From positions 1 to 45,068 of the forward strand of contig WRAH01000022.1 in the NCBI GenBank assembly GCA_009780315.1: a stretch of DNA of 45,068 bases, given 5' to 3'. The notes below the pieces were generated by a model that saw nothing but the letters and a program-made list of their open reading frames with translations, was not told the origin of the DNA and did not search any database. Below are positions 16,051-24,635 of the stretch, one piece after another. The translations under genes and the position numbers were made by a program. The stretch comes from Defluviitaleaceae bacterium (GTDB lineage Bacteria; Bacillota; Clostridia; Lachnospirales; WQUN01). Positions within the stretch are counted from its first letter, which is position 1; every line of letters begins with the position of its first letter.

Positions 16051-16087
16051 AGGCTTCTGAAGTTGCGCGCTTCAGAAGCTTTTTTTA
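16051..16087. terminator. Bidirectional terminator between Roco and DUF4097 genes
   Basis: A 12-bp stem (16051-16062 with 16070-16081) with a 7-nt loop has a T-run on the plus strand and an A-rich 5' flank that serves the convergent gene. It separates two convergent transcripts. Confidence 0.88.
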
Positions 16088-16099
16088 TGTTTAATTTAT

Positions 16100-17383
16100 C
16101 TAGTTAATGACCAACGGTGCATTGGAAGTTTCCACAGCCATTTTTATTTTCTTGACGGCAGTGTCGAAATGGATGCTTCTTGCTTCTACCAGAGAGGGTT
16201 CGTTGATTAAAAATTGTAAGCCTGTAAGCCCAAGTTTTATTTGGCTCATGGCGGCGTGGGCTTTAATGTGGTAGCCAAGGTCTGGCATGGTGGGCAGATT
16301 TATACTTAGCTTTGCATTGCCTGTTTCTACGCTCCAGATATATTCTTCATGTCGGGCAAATTTAGACATGATGATAGACAGCGGGCTGTTGTAATTGGAA
16401 AGTTTTAAATTGGCAATGTCTAATTCATCTGTATCCATTGTGCCATTGAGGTTTTCAATGGTTGCACTGGCGGCTGAAATATTGGACACGGAGAAATTAC
16501 CGCCGCTGGATTCTGCAACAATGTTGCTTGCAGAAAGCCCTGTAAGGCGGGTTGTTCCGTTGGCGTTTGAGAATCGCATTTCATTGGCGGCGAGAGAAGC
16601 ACAGTCTAATTGACAATTAACTCCATCTACTTTAATGACACTAAAGGCTCTTTCCGGAACAAAAGCGTCAATGCTGACAAGTTGGAAATCATCTGGCTCA
16701 TATTTTAAGAAATACTTGCCGCCAAGTTTAACCATTTCGATATGAGCCGCACTGGCTTTACTTGCACGATACACCAAACGGGCTGTAATTTTATCGCCAT
16801 TGTAGCCCTTTATACGAATTTCACCATTGATACCGGCAAGACTAAGTTCATTATATCCACCCGTTTCTACTGGCATTTCTATGCTCTTTTCAACTGTACC
16901 CCCAGGGGTGGGCGCGGATGGTCTTGGTGCAGTATGCGGGCGGTGCGCTTGTCCATGGGGGGGTATTGGGTATGCAGGGCGGCTGCCGGTAAATTCTGAT
17001 GAAATTTTGCTTGCCGCACCGTCAATTTTGTCAGCAATGTTTTCCATAAATTTTTGCGCTTTAGGTGCCATATCTCTTGCAAAACTTTCAAATTTACGCC
17101 CTAAATCGTCCATGCTTGAATGGGTACTTGGGGGGGGCGTAGGACGACCGCTATTATTTGGGGCATATCCTTCATATCGTCCAGTGGTTGGACGTGGTGG
17201 TGGGGGCGGCGCATGGTGATGGGTTGGCGGAGGCGGTGAAAATGAAGCTGGCGGGGGTGAAAAAGGCGCAGGGGTAGGGGGTGTTGCGCCACCTCCATCT
17301 ACAGCTTGTAATAATTGTGCGGCATCTGTGGCAGAAATTTGCCCGTTTTCTAACATTTTCAGTATTCTAAGTTTTTCACTCAT
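16100..17383 (-). CDS. DUF4097 beta-strand protein with SHOCT-like N-terminus and Pro-rich linker
   Basis: The product has 427 residues. The N-terminal ~30 residues ('MSEKLRILKMLENGQISATDAAQLL') form a SHOCT/DUF2089-C-like helical pair. A very Pro-rich, His-containing linker (about 33-95), an amphipathic helix and a second Pro-rich stretch follow. The C-terminal ~250 residues are the repetitive beta-strand DUF4097 domain ('NGEIRIKGYNG', 'ANGTTRLTGLSASNIV', 'LNGTMDTDELDI'). In Firmicutes such proteins often belong to envelope-stress regulons, but the molecular role is unknown. No signal peptide is seen. The ATG at 17383 is preferred; a TTG at 17389 is also possible behind 'aggag'. It is probably the last gene after dnaD-dnaC, 23 bases downstream. 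Confidence 0.78.
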   Translation of the reverse strand: MSEKLRILKMLENGQISATDAAQLLQAVDGGGATPPTPAPFSPPPASFSPPPPTHHHAPPPPPRPTTGRYEGYAPNNSGRPTPPPSTHSSMDDLGRKFESFARDMAPKAQKFMENIADKIDGAASKISSEFTGSRPAYPIPPHGQAHRPHTAPRPSAPTPGGTVEKSIEMPVETGGYNELSLAGINGEIRIKGYNGDKITARLVYRASKASAAHIEMVKLGGKYFLKYEPDDFQLVSIDAFVPERAFSVIKVDGVNCQLDCASLAANEMRFSNANGTTRLTGLSASNIVAESSGGNFSVSNISAASATIENLNGTMDTDELDIANLKLSNYNSPLSIIMSKFARHEEYIWSVETGNAKLSINLPTMPDLGYHIKAHAAMSQIKLGLTGLQFLINEPSLVEARSIHFDTAVKKIKMAVETSNAPLVIN

Positions 17384-17406
17384 AGTCAATCCACTCCTGA
17401 TATTTT

Positions 17407-18417
17407 CTAAGATATACGTAATCCAGTATATTTTTTCTTCACACGAATATCATCACCAAAAAATTTAATCATTTCATAATTGCCTAAAAATCGTGAAACA
17501 ATACGTTCTGAGTATTGGGATACCAGTCCGTTAGATGATAAGTTTGTAGAAATGACGGTGGGCTTGCGTGTGATGAGCCGCTGATTGATGATGTCAAAAA
17601 GTGCGGCAGATGTAATGACTGTAGAAATTTCTGTGCCTAAATCATCAAGAATAAGCAAGTCTGCATCATCAATGGCTTCCATCATCTCATGGGGTTCATG
17701 CAGTGATTCACGGTTAAAGCGATAGTCTTCGATAAATTTACATAAACGCGGTGCTGTGAGGTACAACACAGTATGCCCATTATCTAGTAAATCTTTAGCA
17801 ATGCAATGACAGATAAAAGTTTTTCCCAGCCCTGTTTCGCCATATAGAAGAAGGTTTACAAATACCTTACCGAAATTTTGTACAAAAGCAGTCGTATCTC
17901 GGCAAATCTCTTCCATATTTTTGCGCGGCGAAAGCCCTTCGGACTCAATAAGCTGTGTGCTAAACAATCGAATATCAAAGGTGTCAAAGTTTTCATCCTT
18001 CAAGACTGCTTTCATATTCGATAAATTATAGTATTCGTCAATGAACCGCTGTTTAAGACATGCACACATGATGGCTGAACTGGTGGATGTAGTATGAATA
18101 TAACCTGTGTCAGCACATTGCTTGCACTTGTAAAAGGGTACAAGTCCGTCACTGAATCCATTTTTCGCAAGTAAAACCTGTTGTTCTTCCTTTAAGTGCG
18201 CAGATAACTCACGGGCTTTTTTAAGGGCATTGGCATCACCGGCTAAAGCAAACTTTGCTAAATTTACTCCCAACATTCCTAAAGATTTTTCGATTTCTGC
18301 CAGTCGGGGGATACTTTCATATGCGATGGCTTTGCGTTCGGCAAGTAAAGCTTCTGCTTGGCTTCTGGCAGTTTCGTATTCCCTCATGATATTATGATAG
18401 ATTCTTTTGTTTCTCAC
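17407..18417 (-). CDS. Helicase loader, DnaC/DnaI-like AAA+ ATPase
   Basis: The product has 336 residues. In the family it loads the replicative helicase onto DNA at the origin. An N-terminal helical region is followed by a probable zinc site (Cys pair in 'KCKQCADTGYI' and 'CAC', about 98-120) and an AAA+ core with Walker A 'GETGLGKT' (about 190) and Walker B 'LLILDDLG'. A sensor-like 'ISTNLSSNGL' and Arg-finger candidates in 'YSERIVSRFLG' follow. The start overlaps the dnaD-like stop by 4 bases (ATGA), so the two are translationally coupled. An IstB-type transposase helper is unlikely because there is no transposase and the zinc site and pairing with DnaD are typical of the replication loader. 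Confidence 0.9.
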   Translation of the reverse strand: MRNKRIYHNIMREYETARSQAEALLAERKAIAYESIPRLAEIEKSLGMLGVNLAKFALAGDANALKKARELSAHLKEEQQVLLAKNGFSDGLVPFYKCKQCADTGYIHTTSTSSAIMCACLKQRFIDEYYNLSNMKAVLKDENFDTFDIRLFSTQLIESEGLSPRKNMEEICRDTTAFVQNFGKVFVNLLLYGETGLGKTFICHCIAKDLLDNGHTVLYLTAPRLCKFIEDYRFNRESLHEPHEMMEAIDDADLLILDDLGTEISTVITSAALFDIINQRLITRKPTVISTNLSSNGLVSQYSERIVSRFLGNYEMIKFFGDDIRVKKKYTGLRIS

Positions 18418-19478
18418 TCGCTCACCTTATATTTCTGTTCACGGTAGGCACGCTCTAGTTTTTCATACATTGCATAATCATTTTCACGCTGGTTGAAATT
18501 TATAAAGCGATTTGTGCGGGGCTTTGACGAAGCAGGGGCTTTTGCTTTTGAGCGCGTCTTATTAAAGTCAATATCTTCTTTTTGCGCTGCGTCTAAAGAG
18601 GTGATACCCTTTTCATGCCATGCTGCCAAAACTTTATCCACATACGCAAATTTAGGCTTGTTAGCCTGGGCAGTTGAACGGTCGCAAGCCTCTTGAATCA
18701 TCTCTATAGACATTTGCCATTCGTTGACCCATCTATCCATAAATTTCTTTTGGCTTGGGGTTGGATAACCGCATATGCCCATGTATTGCAAAATGGTGCG
18801 GTATCCACGGTCAAAATTTTGTACATATGTTAAAGCTTTTTCTAGGTCGTTAATATGATTATCTGCCCAATCTAAGGCACATTTTTCGATATAGCGCAGG
18901 TTTCTGTGGTCATTATCGGCGCAGTAAGTGAGCAGATACTCTATGACATCTGTAGGCAAACGAAGCCAGTCATGGAAGCCGAAAATAATATTCATGTCAT
19001 TGTAAGACAAAAGTTTGCCAAGGGTTTTTTCAGCACGAGCAAATAAGCGTTCAACATCGCGGCTTTCTGTACGATAAATCGCCAGCTCTTGGGCCGTATA
19101 TTGGGGTTTGGTACACATACTGATAGCTTCTGGTTTTTCTGGCTTAATTGGTTCGACAAGTGTAAGCATGGGTGCGGTATCTTGCATAGCGGACGCAGGG
19201 GCTGGTATTGGCAAAAATGTAAGGGTTGCGTCCTCTATTTTTACCAGCCCTTTGGCTTCCCAATGTTGCCATGCTTTAATGACATCGCTTTCTGTCAAAT
19301 GAAAACGCTCGCCAATTTCCCCAAAAGAGGTGGACTTTCCATCAAGCAACTGACGCAAACTCCATATGTAAATCAATGGGTACACAGGTATGCAATCAGT
19401 CATGTAATGGTCAATAAACAACGTGGGTAAATCTAACGTCGTACGTTCGTAGCCTAAGTTCATTGTTAGCGCATTCAT
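18414..19478 (-). CDS. DnaD-domain replication initiation protein
   Basis: The product has 354 residues. The N-terminal ~90 residues form a winged-helix-like region ('FGEIGERFHLTESDVIKAWQHWEAKGLVKI'). A linker follows, then a DnaD/DnaB_2-type helical domain (about 125-260, with 'LSYNDMNIIFGFHDWLRLPTDVIEYLLTYC') and a second helical segment. The family remodels origin DNA and recruits helicase and loader in Firmicutes. The ATG at 19478 has 'gaggctg' upstream. It heads the dnaD-dnaC unit, and the region in front carries DnaA-box-like sites. Whether it corresponds to DnaD or to DnaB of Bacillus cannot be settled by eye. Confidence 0.87.
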   Translation of the reverse strand: MNALTMNLGYERTTLDLPTLFIDHYMTDCIPVYPLIYIWSLRQLLDGKSTSFGEIGERFHLTESDVIKAWQHWEAKGLVKIEDATLTFLPIPAPASAMQDTAPMLTLVEPIKPEKPEAISMCTKPQYTAQELAIYRTESRDVERLFARAEKTLGKLLSYNDMNIIFGFHDWLRLPTDVIEYLLTYCADNDHRNLRYIEKCALDWADNHINDLEKALTYVQNFDRGYRTILQYMGICGYPTPSQKKFMDRWVNEWQMSIEMIQEACDRSTAQANKPKFAYVDKVLAAWHEKGITSLDAAQKEDIDFNKTRSKAKAPASSKPRTNRFINFNQRENDYAMYEKLERAYREQKYKVSE

Positions 19479-19554
19479 ATTTCAGCCTCGCCTCTGTGGA
19501 CATTTTCCTTGGACAATTATTCTATCTCATTTTAGGCGAAATTGATACCTTTTC

Positions 19555-19826
19555 TTATCCACAAATCCTGTAGATTGTGGGGATAACTTTGTGGATAACG
19601 ATTTTATCTGAAATGTCAGCTTTTATCGCACTTTGCGGGATGTTACGAATTTGTCAAGCATTATTTATACACATTTTTTTGGTGAAAACTATGGAAAAAG
19701 CTGAAAAAGCCTGTGATTGCTGGATTCTTTAAAAATGTTCAGCAAAAACTGGCTTTTTCGTCATTTAACATCTCTTAATATTTCTTAACATTTTTCCCAC
19801 GGAAAACTTGTGGATATTGTGGATAA
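19555..19826. promoter_or_regulatory. DnaA-box cluster in the 348-bp gap between murC and dnaD
   Basis: Three perfect matches to TTATCCACA are visible: 19555-19563 (plus), 19590-19598 (minus) and 19818-19826 (minus). A one-mismatch site lies at 19809-19817 (minus) and an interrupted one near 19576-19586. Between them is an A+T-rich segment with repeated 'TTAACAT'/'CTTAATATTT' (19761-19795). The gap (19479-19826) contains no ORF. Likely roles are DnaA control of dnaD-dnaC or a DnaA-titrating or origin-like locus. Confidence 0.6.
19703..19759. repeat. Nested inverted repeat between murC and dnaD
   Basis: GAAAAAGCC (19703-19711) pairs with GGCTTTTTC (19751-19759). Inside it TTGCTG pairs with CAGCAA, with symmetric 5-nt internal loops. 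On the minus strand a T-rich tail follows, so it may terminate murC, or it may be a cruciform within the DnaA-box region. Confidence 0.5.
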
Positions 19827-21215
19827 CTACATGGAAAGTAAGGCTTCTCCTATCTTATAAGCGTCCCCTGCACCCATAGTTATCAACAGGTCGCCTGCTT
19901 GCAATTCCCGCCGAGCAATTTCTTCTGCTTCTTCAAAAGTGTCTACGCCTATGGCTTCTTTACCGTGTTTATCAATGGCTTCAGCCAGCATGTTTGATGT
20001 AATGCTTGGGTCAAGGGGTTCACGGGCGGCAAAAATGGGGACTAAAATGATTTTGTCTGCATGGGTAAAAGATTTTGCGAAATCATCAAATAAAGTTTTT
20101 GTGCGGGTGTACGTGTGGGGTTGAAAAATACATATCACACGCCCTTGTGTGCCTTCCCGTGCAGACTTTGCGGCGGCTAAACACGAACGGATTTCTGTAG
20201 GATGGTGGGCATAATCGTCTATTATATCTATGCCTTTCCACACGCCTTTATGCTCGTACCTTCGTTTAATGCCTTTGACATGATTTAAAGCGTCAGCTGT
20301 TTTTTTCGGTGAAATGCCTAGTGCGCAAGCCACAGCAAAACTGGCTAGGGCATTGAGCATATTATATTGACCCGGCATGGGTAGGTCTACATGAGCTAAA
20401 TAATTTTCGCCATCCATTACATCAAAAGAAGGGTTGCCGTTTTTATAGGAAATATTGCGTGGATGAAAGCGGGCGTTTTCCATGCCGAAGGTTATCACCT
20501 CACAATGTAAGTCATGGATTATTGTTTCAAACTCTGCAAAATCATTAGCGATAACAAGGGTTCCGCTTGGGCGAATATTCTTGGCAAACTTTCTAAAAGA
20601 TTGCGTAATGTCTGTAATGTCCTTGAAAAAATCCAAATGGTCAAGTTCCATGTTTAAAATAACGCCTATTTGCGGATGCCAGTGGTGGAAGCTGTTGCTG
20701 TATTCGCAGGCTTCAAGGACAAAGCAAGAGGAATTGCCAATGCGATAGTTCATTCCGCCGCGGTTCATATGTCCGCCTATGGAAATTGTAGGGTCTAAGG
20801 CTGCCGCCATACAAATTTCTGCCACCATGGATGTGGTTGATGTTTTTCCATGGGTTCCTGCAATACATACAGCATTTTCATAGGCGGGCAGAATCATGCC
20901 AATAAAAGCAGCCCGTTCTACCAAGGGAATGCCTTTTTCAGAAGCGGCGCGAAATTCTGAATTGTCAGGCTTAATGGCGGCGGTGTACACCACCATGTCA
21001 ATGCCATCAGAAATATTTTTGGCAGCAGTCGGAATGCTTATAGGAATACCTAGGTTTTCTAGCCTATCTGTAATAGGTGTCGCCCTATCATCTGAACCGC
21101 TGATGGAAAACCCTGCATTCATTAAAATTTCTGCAAAACCGCTCATACTAATGCCACCAATGCCTATAAAGTGTACAGATTTCGCGCCATTTAGATTAAA
21201 TCTCTTACCCATCAT
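19827..21215 (-). CDS. murC: UDP-N-acetylmuramate--L-alanine ligase
   Basis: The product has 462 residues and adds L-Ala to UDP-MurNAc, the first cytosolic amino-acid step of peptidoglycan synthesis. The N-terminal Rossmann motif 'FIGIGGISMSG' binds the UDP-sugar. The ATP-binding loop 'GTHGKTSTTS' lies at about residue 120, 'EACEYSNSF' and 'HLDFF' form the metal/catalytic centre, and 'DDYAHHPTEI' follows near 345. Length is normal. Of three clustered starts (TTG 21218, ATG 21215, ATG 21212) the middle one best fits 'aggag'. No other mur genes are adjacent. Transcription runs toward dnaD through the DnaA-box gap. Confidence 0.95.
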   Translation of the reverse strand: MMGKRFNLNGAKSVHFIGIGGISMSGFAEILMNAGFSISGSDDRATPITDRLENLGIPISIPTAAKNISDGIDMVVYTAAIKPDNSEFRAASEKGIPLVERAAFIGMILPAYENAVCIAGTHGKTSTTSMVAEICMAAALDPTISIGGHMNRGGMNYRIGNSSCFVLEACEYSNSFHHWHPQIGVILNMELDHLDFFKDITDITQSFRKFAKNIRPSGTLVIANDFAEFETIIHDLHCEVITFGMENARFHPRNISYKNGNPSFDVMDGENYLAHVDLPMPGQYNMLNALASFAVACALGISPKKTADALNHVKGIKRRYEHKGVWKGIDIIDDYAHHPTEIRSCLAAAKSAREGTQGRVICIFQPHTYTRTKTLFDDFAKSFTHADKIILVPIFAAREPLDPSITSNMLAEAIDKHGKEAIGVDTFEEAEEIARRELQAGDLLITMGAGDAYKIGEALLSM

Positions 21216-21304
21216 CAAAATCTCCTTCTTTTTGTTTGTGAGTTCTACTATATTTTAATCGGTTTCCACAGGCGAAAATTAGCAAAAATTATGAAAACTG
21301 TGTC

Positions 21305-21333
21305 TTGACACTATCGTAAATTAGTGAAATAAT
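21305..21333 (+). promoter_or_regulatory. Promoter of glgC-glgD
   Basis: Consensus TTGACA (21305-21310) is followed after 17-18 bp by AATAAT/ATAATA. It lies about 40 bp before the glgC ATG. Confidence 0.55.
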
Positions 21334-21372
21334 AATAAATGTACTATGACTAAATTCAAGGGGGTACAAAAC

Positions 21373-22662
21373 ATGCGTAAGAAAGAAATGATTGCCATGT
21401 TGTTAGCGGGAGGACAGGGGAGCCGTCTGGGTATTTTGACATCCAGCAATGCAAAACCCGCTGTTCCATTTGGCGGAAAGTACCGCATTATTGATTTTCC
21501 CATGTCAAACTGTGTAAACTCAGGCGTGGACACGGTGGGCGTGGTGACACAGTATCAACCGCTGACCCTCACCCAGCACATAGGCATTGGCACACCATGG
21601 GATTTAGACCGCCAAGTAGGTGGGGTGACGATTCTTTCCCCCCATGAAAAACGCGCAGGCGGGGAATGGTTTGCAGGTACAGGGGATGCCATTTATCAAA
21701 ATTTAGAGTTTATCGAGCAAAATAACCCTGAATACGTATTGATTCTTGGCGGTGACCACATATATAAAATGGATTATGCAAAAATGCTTGCATATCACAA
21801 GAAAAATGATTGCGACGTTAGCATTGCCGCGCTGACTGTACCATGGGAAGATGCCAGTCGCTTTGGTGTCATGAATATCCACGAAGATAAACGCATTTAT
21901 GAATTTGAAGAAAAACCAGCCCAACCTAAGAGTAATTTTATCAACATGGGCATATATATTTTCAAATGGGATGTGTTGCGTGATGCCTTAGAGCGTGACC
22001 ACAAAATTCACCCAGATTCCGATTTTGGTAAACATATTTTGCCAATGCTCTTACAGGAAGGCAAGCGCATGTTTGCTTATGAATTTGAAGGATACTGGCG
22101 GGATGTTGGTACAATTGATTCCTATTGGATGGCAAATATGGACTTAATTCAGACCTTGCCAGAGTTTAATTTATATGAAGATTTTGATAAAATTTATACA
22201 GATTCTGCTAATCAACCGCCAATGTACACAGGCTTAAATGCTGAAATTGAAGGCAGTCTTGTGTCTGAAGGCAGTGAAATTATCGGAAAAGTCTACAATT
22301 CAGTACTTGGTACTAATGTGATTGTAGAAGAAGGCGCGATTGTGCGTGACTCTATTATTATGGAAGAATGCTATATCGGCAAGGGAACAGTCATCGAACG
22401 TTGTATTATTGACAAACATACTACCATTGGTGAGAATGCAAAAATTGGTGATGGTGAAAATATTAAAAATATTCACAAGCCAGACCTTTATGATACAGGT
22501 ATTACGGTTATTGGCGAGTTCAGCATCATTCCCGACAATGTGACCATAGGCAAAAACTGTGTAATTTTTGCAAGAACAGAACCCCGCGATTATGAAAATG
22601 GTCGCCTTGAAAGCGGGCAAAGTATCGTAAAGCAAGTGAACGAGAAGGGATTGAGGGCATGA
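21373..22662 (+). CDS. glgC: Glucose-1-phosphate adenylyltransferase, catalytic subunit
   Basis: The product has 429 residues and makes ADP-glucose and PPi from glucose 1-phosphate and ATP, the committed step of glycogen synthesis. The nucleotide loop '[11 protein letters not shown]' starts near residue 9. The catalytic '[11 protein letters not shown]' is intact and '[10 protein letters not shown]' is the sugar-phosphate region. A left-handed beta-helix hexapeptide domain fills the C-terminus ('[18 protein letters not shown]'). The ATG at 21373 with 'aaggggg' is chosen over one at 21346, which has no ribosome-binding site. The stop overlaps the glgD start (ATGA), giving 1:1 coupling. Confidence 0.96.
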   Translation: MRKKEMIAMLLAGGQGSRLGILTSSNAKPAVPFGGKYRIIDFPMSNCVNSGVDTVGVVTQYQPLTLTQHIGIGTPWDLDRQVGGVTILSPHEKRAGGEWFAGTGDAIYQNLEFIEQNNPEYVLILGGDHIYKMDYAKMLAYHKKNDCDVSIAALTVPWEDASRFGVMNIHEDKRIYEFEEKPAQPKSNFINMGIYIFKWDVLRDALERDHKIHPDSDFGKHILPMLLQEGKRMFAYEFEGYWRDVGTIDSYWMANMDLIQTLPEFNLYEDFDKIYTDSANQPPMYTGLNAEIEGSLVSEGSEIIGKVYNSVLGTNVIVEEGAIVRDSIIMEECYIGKGTVIERCIIDKHTTIGENAKIGDGENIKNIHKPDLYDTGITVIGEFSIIPDNVTIGKNCVIFARTEPRDYENGRLESGQSIVKQVNEKGLRA

Positions 22663-23768
22663 GAGCATTGGGTATCGTTTTAGCTGGGGGGAAAAGCGGA
22701 CGCATGGGCGCACTTGTAAGAAACCGCGCCACATCGGCATTGCCTGTAGGCAGTTGTTATCGTGCTGTTGACTTTCCGATAAGCAACATGACCAACTCTG
22801 GCATGAATAAGATTGCGGTAATCACTCAATACAATTCCCGTTCACTTCATGACCATTTGTCTTCCCCAAAGTGGTGGGACTTGGGAAGCAAACAAGGCGG
22901 TTTATTTGTACTTTCTCCATATTTAAGTATTGACAATTCCCAGTGGTTTAGAGGCACAGCCGATTCCATTTATCAAAACTTGACATTTTTAAGACGAAGT
23001 AAAGAGCCATATGTCGTCATTTCATCTGGCGATTGCGTGTACAAAATGGATTACACAGATATGATTGCCTATCATGAACGCAAAGGTGCAGACATCACCA
23101 TAGGTTATCGCCGTGTCCCTGACAATGAGGACATTACCCAGTATGGTGTCATTGAAATGGATGAAAACGACCGCATTACGGACTTAGAAGAAAAACCGTT
23201 AGAGCCTCAGTCTGACCTAGCGTCCATAGGTGTATATGTAATTAAACGGGAATTGCTGATTGAAAAAATTGAAGAAATTGTATTAGAGGGACGTTATGAC
23301 CTTGTGCGCGATTTATTCTCACGCTATCGTAAAGTTTTAAAAATTTACGGTTATCGTTTTGAAGGATACTGGCGCAATGTGGGTACTGTTTCATCTTATT
23401 TTGATTGCAATATGGATTTTCTGAGCAAAGAGATTCGAGAAACTTTTGCCCCCTATACCAAAACAAAACCTAAAGACGAACCTCCTGCAAAGTACAATGC
23501 AAATGCAAAAGTGGTTAATGCCTTGGTAGGCAACGGTGCAATTCTAAACGGAAGTGCAAAAAACTGCGTTATATTTAGAAAAGTATTTACAGGGGATGGC
23601 TCGGTCATAAGCGATTCTATCATCATGGAAGGCACACGCATTGGTAATAATTGTGTTGTAGAATACGCCATCATAGACAAAGATGTAAACCTGCACGATG
23701 GCGTAAGGGTGATTGGTACGGCAGAAAAACCTGCGGTTATCACCAAAGGCACGGAAGTGTCTGTTTAA
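22659..23768 (+). CDS. glgD: GlgD, glucose-1-phosphate adenylyltransferase partner subunit
   Basis: The product has 369 residues and is homologous to GlgC along its length ('[11 protein letters not shown]', '[15 protein letters not shown]'). The catalytic GGDH is changed to '[11 protein letters not shown]', the usual state in GlgD, which in Firmicutes pairs with GlgC and raises its activity. A hexapeptide-repeat C-terminus is present. Translation is coupled to glgC by a 4-base overlap and a strong terminator follows. No glgA, glgB or glgP is in the window, so the rest of the pathway lies elsewhere. Confidence 0.93.
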   Translation: MRALGIVLAGGKSGRMGALVRNRATSALPVGSCYRAVDFPISNMTNSGMNKIAVITQYNSRSLHDHLSSPKWWDLGSKQGGLFVLSPYLSIDNSQWFRGTADSIYQNLTFLRRSKEPYVVISSGDCVYKMDYTDMIAYHERKGADITIGYRRVPDNEDITQYGVIEMDENDRITDLEEKPLEPQSDLASIGVYVIKRELLIEKIEEIVLEGRYDLVRDLFSRYRKVLKIYGYRFEGYWRNVGTVSSYFDCNMDFLSKEIRETFAPYTKTKPKDEPPAKYNANAKVVNALVGNGAILNGSAKNCVIFRKVFTGDGSVISDSIIMEGTRIGNNCVVEYAIIDKDVNLHDGVRVIGTAEKPAVITKGTEVSV

Positions 23769-23773
23769 AAATA

Positions 23774-23807
23774 AAAAAAGCTGTCTTTATGAGACAGCTT
23801 TTTTTTA
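23774..23807 (+). terminator. Intrinsic terminator of glgC-glgD
   Basis: A stem AAAGCTGTCT/AGACAGCTTT, extended by A-T pairs, with a 5-nt loop is followed by eight or more T residues. It ends the glg operon. Confidence 0.9.
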
Positions 23808-23865
23808 TTTTTAACGTCTATATATCACTTAAACCCCCACATAAGAAATTGTCATAAAGAAGTGA

Positions 23866-23894
23866 TTGCGCATTTTGACGGTGTGTGATATTCT
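23866..23894 (+). promoter_or_regulatory. Promoter of the ABC exporter operon
   Basis: TTGCGC (23866-23871) and TATTCT (23889-23894) are separated by 17 bp, about 58 bp before the first GTG. An overlapping TTGACG gives no well-spaced -10. No other promoter is evident until the end of the operon. Confidence 0.45.
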
Positions 23895-23951
23895 ATTGCG
23901 AAGTATAGTTGTGCAATTCTACCAATTGTATGCAATAGGAGGAATCGCGGA

Positions 23952-24635
23952 GTGAGCAAGTACATAATGGAAGGCAAAGGTATCAAGCGGGCGTTTCCTG
24001 TAGGTGGAGGGCAGTTTTGGGCGTTAAAAGGGCTTGATTTAACCATTGCTGAAAATAAACTAACTATTTTAAAAGGCCGCTCTGGCAGTGGAAAAACGAC
24101 ACTGATGAACGCTCTGGGGGCGTTAGATTATCCAACAGAAGGAGACATACTTTTTTCAGGCACTTCAATTACAAAGCTTTCATCAAAAAAACGTGACCTT
24201 TTGCGCCGTCGTGACATAGGGTTTATTTTTCAATCTGTGGCACTGGTTAGTATGATGAGTGCCTATGAAAATGTAGAATTTATCCTGCGTCTTAGTGGTG
24301 CGTTCCTAGGGGAACGAAAAGCGCGGGCAGAGTATTGTCTTGAAAAAGTTGGGCTTGCGCCAAGAATGCACCACATGCCGCCCCAACTTTCTGGGGGAGA
24401 GCAACAGCGTGTGGCCATTGCCCGTGCGATTGCTCACAGACCCAAAATTATTTTTGCAGACGAACCCACGGCAGAACTTGACACCAATACAGCTTTGCAA
24501 GTTGTAAAAATTTTCAAAGATTTAATCGCTTACGAAGGCGCAACAATAGTCATGACAACCCATGACCCTGACCTGATGGAAGTGGCAGACAAGGTTTATG
24601 AATTGGCAGATGGAGAGATAGTTAATGCATTCTGA
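23952..24635 (+). CDS. ABC exporter ATPase 1 (MacB/LolD type)
   Basis: A 227-residue ATP-binding subunit. Walker A 'GRSGSGKTT' is at about 43, the Q-loop reads 'FIFQSVALV', the signature is 'LSGGEQQRVAIAR', Walker B 'IIFADEPTAELDT' and the H-loop 'TTHDPD'. All catalytic elements are intact. The sequence belongs to the MacB/LolD/FtsE class that drives FtsX-type permeases. The GTG start is fixed by a perfect 'aggagg' 8 bases upstream. It opens a seven-gene run in which every junction overlaps or abuts; its 3' end overlaps the next gene by 11 bases. Confidence 0.92.
   Translation: MSKYIMEGKGIKRAFPVGGGQFWALKGLDLTIAENKLTILKGRSGSGKTTLMNALGALDYPTEGDILFSGTSITKLSSKKRDLLRRRDIGFIFQSVALVSMMSAYENVEFILRLSGAFLGERKARAEYCLEKVGLAPRMHHMPPQLSGGEQQRVAIARAIAHRPKIIFADEPTAELDTNTALQVVKIFKDLIAYEGATIVMTTHDPDLMEVADKVYELADGEIVNAF

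Noticed and set aside
16041..16099. Search for a duplicated tRNA-Arg 3' end (att site) after the Roco gene
   Set aside because: No copy of the tRNA 3' end was found in this gap, so integration at the tRNA is not supported directly.
17318..18420. DnaC-like ATPase as an IstB transposition helper
   Set aside because: No transposase or terminal repeats are nearby, and it is coupled by ATGA to a DnaD-domain gene.
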